From the NCBI GenBank assembly GCA_014860005.1, contig JACZKP010000104.1, positions 1-52,654 of the forward strand: a DNA stretch of 52,654 nt, written 5' to 3'. Below the pieces are notes generated by a model. It was not told the origin of the DNA. It worked only from the letters and a program-made list of their open reading frames with translations, and ran no database searches. The DNA is from Verrucomicrobiota bacterium (GTDB lineage: Bacteria > Verrucomicrobiota > Verrucomicrobiae > Limisphaerales > UBA11358). Shown piece by piece: positions 26,915 through 35,800 of the stretch; the stretch's first letter is position 1; each line of letters opens with the position of its first letter. The translations under genes were made by a program, and so were the position numbers.

Positions 26915-27844
26915 ATGACGCGGCCCACACCTCAACGTCCGTCGTTGCCGAAACGAAAGCTGCCCAAGTCCTTCAAGGACTTGACGCCGTCCAATCACTT
27001 CAGCCCGCGCACGTTTTTCCGCGAACTGGTCTGGAAAGCGTTGCTCACGCGCCGCAGCGGCCAGCACCGTCAGCCGGTATTCCCCAAGCTTGCGTCCGGC
27101 CAAATCGCGCTCACCTGGATCGGCCACGCTTCGTTTCTGATTCAATTCACCAATCTGAATGTGCTGGTGGATCCCAACTTCGCGAACTGGCTCTTTCTGC
27201 TCAAGCGCATCAAACGTTCCGGGCTGCGCATCGAGCATTTACCGCCGATTGATCTGGTGCTGCTGACCCACGCGCACTTCGATCACTTCCATAAACCCAC
27301 ACTGCGGCGACTGCCGCATCCGAAAATTGGCGTGATGCCTTGGGGCGTGGGCGACCTCGCGCACAATCTCGGCTTCGCGCGCGTCATTGAACTGGAATGG
27401 TGGGAGTCTTTCGCGCACCAGGACTGGAAGGTCACCTTCACGCCGAGCAAACACTGGGGCGCGCGGACGTTGCACGATCATCATCGCGGCTACGGCGGCT
27501 TCGTCCTCGAACATCAGGGTCGCCGCATCTATCACGCGGGCGACAGCGCCTACTTTGACGGCTTCAAGGAAATCGGCAGCCGCCTCGCGCCCGAAGTCGC
27601 GCTGCTGCCCATCGGCGCCTATCATCCGGAATCCTTCCGCAACGTTCACATGGGGCCGGATGAAGCCGTGAAAGCGTTCCACGATCTGGGTGCGCAGTGT
27701 TTCGTGCCCATGCACTACGGCACGTTCCGGCTGGCGTTTGAGGCGATGGACGAACCGCCGCGCTGGCTGCGACAAATCGCCCAAGAGGAGAAACTCGCCG
27801 AGAAAGTGCGCATGTTGGACGAAGGGGTGCCGGAAGTGTTCTAA
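26915..27844 (+). CDS. MBL-fold metallo-hydrolase (NAPE-PLD/UlaG-like)
   Basis: 309 residues. The metal-binding motif HAHFDH is in LLTHAHFDHFHKPTL, preceded by ALTWIGHASFLIQF and LVDPNFANWLF, and followed by TPSKHWGAR, YHAGDSAYFDGF and a late MHYGTFRLAFE. This order is that of NAPE-phospholipase-D-like and UlaG-like lactonase families. The substrate might be a phosphodiester or lactone. No signal peptide is seen; the N-terminus is basic. It is divergent from the Pro/Tyr-rich gene and 83 bases upstream of nrdR. Confidence 0.9.
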   Translation: MTRPTPQRPSLPKRKLPKSFKDLTPSNHFSPRTFFRELVWKALLTRRSGQHRQPVFPKLASGQIALTWIGHASFLIQFTNLNVLVDPNFANWLFLLKRIKRSGLRIEHLPPIDLVLLTHAHFDHFHKPTLRRLPHPKIGVMPWGVGDLAHNLGFARVIELEWWESFAHQDWKVTFTPSKHWGARTLHDHHRGYGGFVLEHQGRRIYHAGDSAYFDGFKEIGSRLAPEVALLPIGAYHPESFRNVHMGPDEAVKAFHDLGAQCFVPMHYGTFRLAFEAMDEPPRWLRQIAQEEKLAEKVRMLDEGVPEVF

Positions 27845-27866
27845 ATTTTTCAGTGCGGCCAGGCGC

Positions 27867-27896
27867 TTGACGCCACAAGATTTAGCGTGCTACAAC
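27867..27896 (+). promoter_or_regulatory. Possible sigma-70 promoter for nrdR
   Basis: TTGACG (27867-27872), an 18-base spacer and TACAAC (27891-27896) lie 31 bases before the nrdR start. Both hexamers are close to consensus. No NrdR-box pair was recognised here. Confidence 0.35.
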
Positions 27897-27927
27897 TCTG
27901 CCGGCCACAATTAGCTGTGGTTTCGAT

Positions 27928-28383
27928 ATGCGCTGTCCAAAGTGCGGTTGCCAGGACGATAAAGTCGTTGATTCACGCGCCTCGCGCGAAGGGGCCACGA
28001 TTCGTCGTCGCCGCGAATGTATCTCGTGCGGGCAGCGTTTCACCACTTACGAGGAAATTGAGCATGAAGGTTTGATGATTCTGAAACGCGACGGCCGGCG
28101 TGAGGAGTTCTCGAAAGAGAAACTGCTTTCCGGCATTCGCAAAGCCTGCCAGAAACGGCCCATCAGCCCGAAACTCATTGAAGACCTGGTCGAGCGAATC
28201 GTGGATACCGTCACCGACAAATACGAACGCGAAGTGCCCGCCGAGTTCATCGGCAAACAGGTGATGGACGGACTGCGCGAGATTGACGATGTGGCTTATG
28301 TGCGCTTTGCTAGCGTGTACCGCCGCTTTCAAGAAGCCACGGACTTCGTCCAGGAAGTAAAAAAAATGGAGGCCAAACAATGA
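27928..28383 (+). CDS. nrdR: Transcriptional repressor NrdR
   Basis: 151 residues, normal length. A zinc ribbon (C3, C6, C31, C34) with the RRRRECISCGQRFTTYE motif is followed by an ATP-cone domain (LKRDGRREEFSKEKLLSGIRKAC, VAYVRFASVYRRF). NrdR senses nucleotides through the cone and represses ribonucleotide reductase genes. No nrd gene is in the window. The stop overlaps the start of the next gene (ATGA), so the two are co-translated. Confidence 0.97.
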   Translation: MRCPKCGCQDDKVVDSRASREGATIRRRRECISCGQRFTTYEEIEHEGLMILKRDGRREEFSKEKLLSGIRKACQKRPISPKLIEDLVERIVDTVTDKYEREVPAEFIGKQVMDGLREIDDVAYVRFASVYRRFQEATDFVQEVKKMEAKQ

Positions 28384-28934
28384 TCCTGCTGTCCTCGGAT
28401 TGCCTGCTGTTTGAGTTGTCCTCCGGCGAGAGCATCCCGCTTTCCGCGGAGATGATCTCGGTGGAATTGATGGGCGATGCCGGGGACGTTTTTGAATCGG
28501 AATTCGTCAAGCACGCCGCGGCTTCGGTGTTCCATCATTTCAAGCACGACCTGGGTCGCGAAACCATCACCGTGGCGGAATTCGCCGGCGCCCTGGAGAA
28601 AGTCCTGCGCGGGCTTGGGGTCAAGGTGCGCCCAGTGACGGATGAACCTGCGGACACGCCTGCCGCCGCCGATCTGGGTCTGCTGGCGAACGAAGTTGGC
28701 GGCGCGCACGAACTGTTTTTCTATCCGCGGCTGCGGGAGCAACTCCGCGCGCAGCTTCAGCAATCACCGCGCATGGTGCGTTTCCGGGGATTGCGCCACT
28801 GCGTCAAGCAACTGGCCGGCGCCCGCCGCTGGAGTCCGCGTTGTGAAGTCTTGCACGATCAAATTCTTGACTACCTCAACGAGTGTTTCAGTGCCGAGGC
28901 GCACCCCGTGGATTGCACCTTGATGGTGGAATAG
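28380..28934 (+). CDS. Unknown protein coupled to nrdR
   Basis: 184 residues, cytoplasmic, no recognised domain. The start MILLSSDCLLFELSSGESIPL and the central HFKHDLGRETITVAEF look like a folded alpha/beta protein. The C-terminal half is helical and Arg-rich (RMVRFRGLRHCVKQLAGARRW) and contains four cysteines spread over the whole length. Its ATG overlaps the nrdR stop, so stoichiometric co-translation is likely. A role tied to nucleotide control is only inferred from that. Confidence 0.75.
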   Translation: MILLSSDCLLFELSSGESIPLSAEMISVELMGDAGDVFESEFVKHAAASVFHHFKHDLGRETITVAEFAGALEKVLRGLGVKVRPVTDEPADTPAAADLGLLANEVGGAHELFFYPRLREQLRAQLQQSPRMVRFRGLRHCVKQLAGARRWSPRCEVLHDQILDYLNECFSAEAHPVDCTLMVE

Positions 28935-29009
28935 AAATCGCCGCGCCGCGCAACCAGCGGATGCAATTGACCGATTGAGTTGTTCAGCCCAGTTGACGCA
29001 TTACGAACC

Positions 29010-29354
29010 ATGAACAAAACCATTTTTGAAAAGATCATCGCCCGTGAGATTCCCGCGCAGATCGTTTACGAAGATGAACTGGTCTGCGCCTTCCGCGACG
29101 TCAATCCGCAGGCGCCCACGCACGTTCTGATCGTTCCGAAACACCCCATTCCACGCATCGGCGAGGCGCAACCGGCCGATGAAAAAGCCCTCGGCCACCT
29201 GTTGCTTAAGGCGGCGGCAGTCGCCGAGCAACTGGGCTTGAAACAAACCGGTTATCGGCTGGTGTTCAACCACGGTCGGGATGCGGGTGAATCCGTTCCG
29301 CATCTGCACTGCCATATTCTCGGGGGTCGTAAAATGCAGTGGCCGCCGGGATGA
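29010..29354 (+). CDS. HIT-family (HINT-like) hydrolase
   Basis: 114 residues from the ATG at 29010. The histidine triad HLHCHILGGRKM near the C-terminus and the start IFEKIIAREIPAQIVYEDE are typical of bacterial HinT/YcfF proteins, which hydrolyse nucleoside phosphoramidates and adenylates. It is 75 bases after the nrdR-coupled gene and may belong to that unit. It converges on the aminotransferase gene. Confidence 0.93.
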   Translation: MNKTIFEKIIAREIPAQIVYEDELVCAFRDVNPQAPTHVLIVPKHPIPRIGEAQPADEKALGHLLLKAAAVAEQLGLKQTGYRLVFNHGRDAGESVPHLHCHILGGRKMQWPPG

Positions 29355-29440
29355 TGGACCTGCCAAGCTGGGTTTGCTTGCGCACACCGAGGACCGATAG
29401 GAACGCACCCTTCCGCGAGTTTTCGCGCGCTCCTCAGCAA

Positions 29441-30712
29441 TTAAATTATTTCCCGCAGCACCCCGCCCAGGCGTTTGATCCCTTCCCGGATGTTTGCTTC
29501 ACTTGCCCCTCCAAAACTGAGCCGCATTTCGTGATCCGGTTTCCGCCGCGTTGGATCGTTTGCGTAACACAGTTCTCCCGGCACGTACAACACATCATGC
29601 GCCAGCGCGGACTGAAACAGCTTTGACTTAGCGCCCGAGGCCACGCGGCGCGGCAGCCGGGCCCAGAAATAAAGTCCGCCCTCCGGCTGCCACCATTCGA
29701 CTTCCGCGGGAAAATGGGCTTCGAGTGCGGACTGCATCACCCGTGCCTTCTGCGCGTAACGCCTTCGCAGCACAGCGAGATGGCGGTCGTAGGTTCCGGT
29801 CGCCAGCGCGCGCGCGAGCAGTTGCTGCAGGAGATTCGAGGTGCCGAAGTCGTGATTGCCCTTGATGCGCGTAACGGCGTTGAACACCGGTGCGGGCAGG
29901 AACCCGAACCCCACGCGAGCCCCGGTTGCGAACGGCTTGCTGTAGGTCCCGGTGAGAATCACCCGTTCGGTGGCGCCTCTCACGGACAGCGCTGATGGCA
30001 CGTCCTCGCCCGTGAAACGCAATTCCCGATAGGCCGTGTCTTCGAGGAGATAGAGCGGACGCCCCGCAGCACGTTCGTAGTGCTTCAACAATTTTAACAC
30101 TTCAGCCTTCTTGGCCAGCGACGTCGTAACTCCGGTCGGGTTCTGGTAATAGCTGACGAGATAAAGCAGTTTCACCCGGCGCAATTCCCCTCTGCGATTA
30201 AGCCGCTCCAGCACCCGCTCCAGATGCGTCAGATCGAGGCCGTCACGTTCCAAGCGCACACCGCGGGCGCTCACGCCCTGGCTCTGCAAGATGCCGGCAT
30301 AAACGAAGTAGGTCGGGTCTTCCACCATCACGATGTCGCCTGGATCGCACAGCGCCTCCGTCGTCATGTACAGCAACTGCTGCGAGCCGCTGGTGATGAT
30401 CAACCGATCTGGGGAGCAGCCTTTTGGTTCACCGTTAACCCGATCGAGGCTTTGCCAATGCCGGGCGGTGAGCCGCCGCAACGCTGGATCACCCAAGGTT
30501 GTGCCGTACTGCAAGGCCGCCTGGCCCGTGCGGGGCGACCGCAGAATCTCGTTGAGCAACGCGCGTGTTTCCGCCACCGGCAGCGAGGCGTTGTCGGTGA
30601 AGCCCGCCGCCAGGGAAATGAGCTTGGGATGCGCCAGCGCAGTGCTCATCAGCCAGGAAATTGGAGGTTCTCCGGTGCGTTGGCCCAAGCGAGAGAGGAT
30701 GTGTGCCTTCAT
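29441..30712 (-). CDS. PLP-dependent aminotransferase (class I/II, LysN-like)
   Basis: 423 residues from the ATG at 30712. The frame extends to 30757, but the ATG gives the expected N-terminus (MKAHILSRLG, then ISLAAGFTDNASLP). Fold type I features: LQYGTTLGDPALRRL, ITSGSQQLLYMTTEAL, YQNPTG, and the PLP lysine in TGTYSKPFATGARVG. It resembles 2-aminoadipate and aromatic aminotransferases and the catalytic part of MocR regulators, but there is no DNA-binding domain. The exact amino acid substrate is not readable. Confidence 0.88.
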   Translation of the reverse strand: MKAHILSRLGQRTGEPPISWLMSTALAHPKLISLAAGFTDNASLPVAETRALLNEILRSPRTGQAALQYGTTLGDPALRRLTARHWQSLDRVNGEPKGCSPDRLIITSGSQQLLYMTTEALCDPGDIVMVEDPTYFVYAGILQSQGVSARGVRLERDGLDLTHLERVLERLNRRGELRRVKLLYLVSYYQNPTGVTTSLAKKAEVLKLLKHYERAAGRPLYLLEDTAYRELRFTGEDVPSALSVRGATERVILTGTYSKPFATGARVGFGFLPAPVFNAVTRIKGNHDFGTSNLLQQLLARALATGTYDRHLAVLRRRYAQKARVMQSALEAHFPAEVEWWQPEGGLYFWARLPRRVASGAKSKLFQSALAHDVLYVPGELCYANDPTRRKPDHEMRLSFGGASEANIREGIKRLGGVLREII

Positions 30713-30824
30713 GATGACAGCGGTCAGCAGTAAGCCCGGAGTGGCGAACCGAAGCAAGCGGTGATTGAATTGCGGAACACGGATTTGGCAGACGGCTCGC
30801 CACGCGGTGCATAACTTGGAAAAG

Positions 30825-31688
30825 CTAATGCGCCGCCGGAGGCTTATCCGTTCGGGCTTCGATTGATTTCAGCAGGTTCTCGATGGCCTCGCCAAAGGCC
30901 GGCTGCAGCCACGCCGGGTCGTTGTGCCCGCCGTGCAACTCACAAAACCACTTCGGCTCAGAGGCAACCGCAAAATTCCTCTCGGCATGGGTAAACCGCA
31001 CTATCTCATCGTCGCGGCTGTGCATGACCAGGACCGGCATATTCACGCGCGGCAATTTCTGGCGTGTATCGTATTGGATTTTGGCGAGCCAGCGCACCGG
31101 CAGCCAGGGGAACAACTCCGCGCCGATGTCGGGAATGCTCGTGAAAGTGCTTTGCAGCACCAGGCCGCCGAGCGTTTCGCGCAATGCCAGTTCGCAGGCC
31201 ACCGCGCCGCCCAGCGATTCGCCGTAAGCGATGATGTTTTCCCCGGCAAATCCGCTTTGCAGCAGCCAGGCGTGTGCCGCCTGTGCGTCACGATAAGTCC
31301 CCTGTTCGCTGGGACGGCTCTTGCTCTGCCCGTAACCGCGATAATCAAAGACCAACACGGCCGCGCCCGTCTCCAGCAATGCCGCGCACAGTTCAAGACG
31401 GTGACTGATGTTGCCGGCGTTGCCGTGGCAGATCAGAAACGCCAGATGCGCCCGCGAGGAGTTTGGGTCCGCGGGAAAAAACCAGCCATGCAACTCGACG
31501 CCATCGTCGGTCGTGAAGCGCGCGTCCGTGAATTCACGCCCCAATTCCGCGGGCGAAGCTTCCAGCGTGCGATACGGATGATACACCTGACTATGTTCAA
31601 ACCAGCGCCACATGAGATACAGGACGCAAAGCAGAACGAGCCAGCGCGCTCCGCGTTTCAGCCACGCCTGCTGTTTCTGCGAGTCCAT
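30825..31688 (-). CDS. Membrane-anchored alpha/beta hydrolase (ABHD13/BEM46-like)
   Basis: 287 residues from the ATG at 31688. An N-terminal membrane anchor (ARWLVLLCVLYLMWRWF) is followed by the hydrolase fold: oxyanion motif CHGNAGN, VFDYRGYGQS, nucleophile elbow AYGESLGGA, acid in HSRDDEIV and His in LHGGHND. The catalytic triad is therefore complete. The family includes esterases and thioesterases of unknown substrate. It sits between divergent small genes and is not clearly in an operon. Confidence 0.88.
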   Translation of the reverse strand: MDSQKQQAWLKRGARWLVLLCVLYLMWRWFEHSQVYHPYRTLEASPAELGREFTDARFTTDDGVELHGWFFPADPNSSRAHLAFLICHGNAGNISHRLELCAALLETGAAVLVFDYRGYGQSKSRPSEQGTYRDAQAAHAWLLQSGFAGENIIAYGESLGGAVACELALRETLGGLVLQSTFTSIPDIGAELFPWLPVRWLAKIQYDTRQKLPRVNMPVLVMHSRDDEIVRFTHAERNFAVASEPKWFCELHGGHNDPAWLQPAFGEAIENLLKSIEARTDKPPAAH

Positions 31689-31777
31689 GCCCAAGTCTGG
31701 CAGGTTGCTCTGCCCGGCGCGAGCACGGTTTATTTGCGGACTTGCCTGCGGTTTTCTCGCGCGGTAGAAATTCGCCC

Positions 31778-31972
31778 ATGACTCCTGACATCCGCGTTGA
31801 AACGCTGAATCCCATTCCACCAGCACTTGCGGAATGTGCCGCCCGGCCCAGTGGCGAACCAGGCGAATACTGGCGCTGGTGTCCGCGCTGCGGACACGAG
31901 TTGCACAACGAGAAGTGCAAACTTCGCTGCCCGCGCTGCCATTACTTCATGAGTTGCTCGGACTTCGACTGA
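31778..31972 (+). CDS. Small zinc-ribbon protein
   Basis: 64 residues from the ATG at 31778. Two close Cys pairs, CPRCGHEL and KCKLRCPRCHYFMSC, form a zinc-ribbon-like knuckle, and the protein ends SCSDFD. The N-terminus reads PDIRVETLNPIPPALAEC. It seems too conserved-looking to be chance, and it probably binds one zinc ion. A nucleic-acid or protein partner is likely for such ribbons, but nothing specific can be said. It converges on the gene ending at 31984. Confidence 0.7.
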   Translation: MTPDIRVETLNPIPPALAECAARPSGEPGEYWRWCPRCGHELHNEKCKLRCPRCHYFMSCSDFD

Positions 31973-31983
31973 GGCGCGCCCCG

Positions 31984-32799
31984 TCACTTCACCGCCACCC
32001 GCTCCATCATCAAATCATCATACCGGATCGGCGTGCCGGAAAACGGGCTGCCGAAGATGGAGGCGGCCCCGGGCACCGGGTCTTCGGTTGTTTTAGCCGC
32101 AATCGTCCATTGATCCGGCTCCGTGGTAGTGTGCCGCCAGGCTTTGCCTTCGATCTTCCATTCGCCGTCCTTGAGTTTGCTTAATTGCAGCCGCAGGCAG
32201 ATCCACTCGCCAGGTTTCCAGTCGTAAGGCACGGTCACCTTGACCGCTTGATCGTCGAGCAATTCCAGCGCTTTCTTGGCCGGCGCCATTTGCAGCTTCC
32301 AGCCGCCCACACCCCCCAGACCCACCCCAAAGGTCGGATAACGCCGTCCCCGGGCCGTTCCGTAAATCCGCGCGGATACGGCCACGTTCTCACTCTCCGC
32401 CGGGCCGAACTGGACGGAAAAGCTTTCGAGCGGCGCGCCGGGAAGTTCGAGGAACTTGTTGCCGCCATCTTCGCTTACTGCAAACTCGCCATTGGCAAAC
32501 TTGAGGTCTTCCGGCAGTTCACCCAATATCGCCTGCTCAAAATTGTTTGTGTAGAGCGGTGGTGTCTTGGGGGAGGTTTCACCCGCGGGTCTGGCTTTGT
32601 CCTTGGTCAGATTGGCGTTGATCCAATGCTTCAACGTCGAACTGCCCTTCCCGTAACCAGCCGGCAACTCGACATAATCCTGGGTTTGAATCTCCGGCGG
32701 GTTGCCCCAGTGTGCCGGGAAATCTTTTTTCGCCTGGGCGGTCAACATCGTGACGGACAATGCCAGGACTGCCATCATCCAACTGGTTCGCTTCATCAT
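31984..32799 (-). CDS. Secreted protein of the ABC-exporter operon
   Basis: 271 residues from the ATG at 32799 (an in-frame ATG follows directly). Signal peptide MKRTSWMMAVLALSVTMLTAQA. Then HWGNPPEIQTQDYVELPAGYG and a beta-rich domain with LamG/DUF1080-like character (FEQAILGELPEDLKFANGEF, KPGEWICLRLQLSKLKDGEWKIEGKAW). This fold often binds carbohydrates. It begins seven bases after the permease stop, so it is the third gene of the ATPase-permease unit and may be the cargo or accessory protein of the exporter. Confidence 0.75.
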   Translation of the reverse strand: MMKRTSWMMAVLALSVTMLTAQAKKDFPAHWGNPPEIQTQDYVELPAGYGKGSSTLKHWINANLTKDKARPAGETSPKTPPLYTNNFEQAILGELPEDLKFANGEFAVSEDGGNKFLELPGAPLESFSVQFGPAESENVAVSARIYGTARGRRYPTFGVGLGGVGGWKLQMAPAKKALELLDDQAVKVTVPYDWKPGEWICLRLQLSKLKDGEWKIEGKAWRHTTTEPDQWTIAAKTTEDPVPGAASIFGSPFSGTPIRYDDLMMERVAVK

Positions 32800-32806
32800 A
32801 AATTCA

Positions 32807-35800
32807 TCATTCGTTTCGGAGCGCGGCCAGCAAATCGCCGCGAACCGCGTAGCGTGTCGCCATCCAGGTCCACAACGCGCCATTGATCAAAACTGCGGCC
32901 AGCGTCAGCGTTAGCGATACCACCGGCAACTGTCCCCCCGGCGCGAGCACCGCGGGTAACACCGCGACCGCGGCGGCAATCACGCCCAACGCCAGTCCCA
33001 CGGCGAGTAATGCGCCGTTTTCAATCAGCAACAACCATTGCACAGTGGGTTTGCGAAAACCAACCGCCACGAGTAACGCCAGTTCACCGCGCCGCTCCAG
33101 GACGTTGCGCAGCACCACGATTCCCAAGCCCACGCTGCCGAGCAACAGACCCAGCCCACCAAGCACCTGGAAGGTGCCGAGATAAGTGTTTTGCACCGCG
33201 TTGAACTGCGCGAGCCTCTGAGCGGTTGGGGTCAATTCCAGTCCCACGTCTTGCATGGCCCGCGACAGCGTGGCCGAAACCTGCGCCACGGTGTTCGACG
33301 GTGCATCAACCAATAACATTCGATAACCGCTCTCCCCGGGAAATCGCTTCACGAACTCTGCTTCGTCAATCAGGAGTTGTCCCTGCAAAATCGAATTCGC
33401 CACCGCGCCGACGATGCGCACCTTGAATGGTTGTCCGCGTTCATCCACGTAATCAATCGTGTCGCCGACTTTCTTGCCCATCGCCCACTGGATGGAGTTC
33501 GCGTCGCCAATGGCAGCGATTTCATTCGGCGCTAACGGTTGACCGCGCTGGGGGTAAAACTCACCCAGCTTCAGGGCCGCCCACGGTTGTCGCTGCATTG
33601 TATTGTCAACCAACTTGGCAAACGCAAAGCGGCCTTCCAACGACTCCGGCCTGACCCCGAGCAGTCTCGGCTTCTGCGCGCGATTCAAACTCAGACAACT
33701 CGCCTCGTCACCCGCGCGCACGCGGAACGGGATTATGTTCACACCTTCCAGATCGCGCTCGCTCAGGGCAAAGAAATCGCGACCTGACTCGCTGTTCAAA
33801 TCGTGTACCACCGGGATGGTTGTCTCGCCAATCAGCGCGAAGCCGCCCGTGCCCGAGGTTCGCTCGGTCGCATCGCGGTTGGCATCCAGCCGAAACACGC
33901 CAATGGACACGATGAGAAAACTTCCGCATGCCAGCATCGCGATGGTGGCCAGACTCCGGGTCCGCCGTCGGGCGCAGCTACGCAGGCCCAATGCGGAGAG
34001 GGATAGCACCTCGCGAGCTTCTCCCTCACCCTGACCCTCTCCCGCTGGGAGAGGGGACAGCATTTGGCCGGTTCTGCATTGCTCCGAACGCGCCGATACG
34101 GTGCCAATCTCAGGTTTGTTTTGGGCCTGAGAATGATTCTCCCTCTCCTTCAGGGGGAGGGCCGGGGTGAAGGTGAAATCTCTGGAAGCGCCCAGCCGGG
34201 CCAATCGCACATTCACCGCCGACAACCCCGCCATCAAGATCAACGCCCCCGCACCGAAAAACACGCCCGCATTCGCCATATCTCCACGCGCCATTGCGTA
34301 ACCAACCAATCCAAGTGCGCCCGCCAGAGCAACGGCTCCGAGGATACGGCCACGGCTCCGGGCTCCAGACTCGGCAATTTGGACTTCTCCCACCAACAAT
34401 TCCCGCGCGGGCCGTTTCACAAATTTCCGCAACGCCAGCCAGATTGTCACCGCGCCCACCGCCGTGGCCGCAAAAATTCCGATGACAAGCGTTTGCGGTG
34501 AGGCGTGAAACGTCAGCGCAGAAGCGCCCACGGCATCGCGCCAGATTGTGGCCAGGCCATGCAACATGGCGCGCGCATAAGCCAGACCGCCGATGGCCCC
34601 CAGCACGCCACCAATGAACGCCAGCGCCACACCTTCGCGCAGCAGAAGCTTCCGCACTTGTGAGGGCGTGAATCCCAGCGCGAGCAACGTGCCGACTTCC
34701 GGCGCGCGTTGTTCGAGGCCGAACTGAAACAACATCGCCATCAGCAACAATGCCGCGGCGATCAGGAAGAAACTGAAGCCAAGAAACAACCCGCCGAAAT
34801 CCTGCGACTGTTCCGCGGCAGCCAATGCCTGTTCGCGCACCGGCTCGAAGCGGAAACCCAACTCTTCTGGTTTGAGATTGGCGAGAATCTTTTCCTCCAA
34901 TGCTGCCTTGTAGGCGGCGACGTCAGGGATTGCGGCGAGGTCTGTTTGTTCAGACCGATCTCCCTCACCCTGACCCTCTCCCGCTGGGAGAGGGGACAGC
35001 GTTCGCGATCCATTCGGTTCTGCTGGCGTGGCTGAAATCTCGTCAGTCTGAGTGTTGCTCTGTGACTGAGAGCGATTCTCCCTCTCCCCGGGGGAGAGGG
35101 TTGGGGTGAGGGGAAGCGTGTTCATCGGAATGGGAAATCGGATTGCCGTGAGATCGCCGAAACGGTTGGCCCACATCTTCTGCCCGGCGGCGAGCGTAAT
35201 GAACGCCTTGGGTGTGCCCCGATGCTGTTTCCAATATTCCTCATCCTGATCGCGAATCTTGTGAACCAGCGGAAAGCCCGCGTCCCAATCGCTCGTACTC
35301 TCGGCCTTCTCGATGCCGGGAAAATCCGGCATGAGTGTACGGTCCGCCCACGGCAGCTCCATTGGCGCGATGCTGTAAACCCGGAACGTGTTCGTGTGTT
35401 CGAGCAATTGTGTGCCGGATTCAGGATCGAAATAAACGAGCGAGATGGCGTCACCGGGCTTGACGCTCAAATCGTCGGCGAGCCACTGGCTGACGATGAT
35501 TTCGTCATCGCGCATGTCAGCCGGCGTCCAAGGTGCTCCCGCTGCGGTGACCATGGAGTAAGGCGTCGTGTTCGTGCCGGCGGAGAGAAGGTTGACGAGG
35601 TAGGTGATGAGGGGCTGGGCGTTGGTCGTGAAATCCGTTGGAAAATCAATACACCCAGCATGGAGCAAACAAAGATGTACCTCTCCCGGAGATTTCCTGA
35701 GAGATCCGTCAGCAACAGGCCGGTCCAAGAAGACCCGTTTGGTGCGCAGTTCAATGATTGACCCGTTGGTGCTAACAAACAGGTCGTGCTCTGAATCCTC

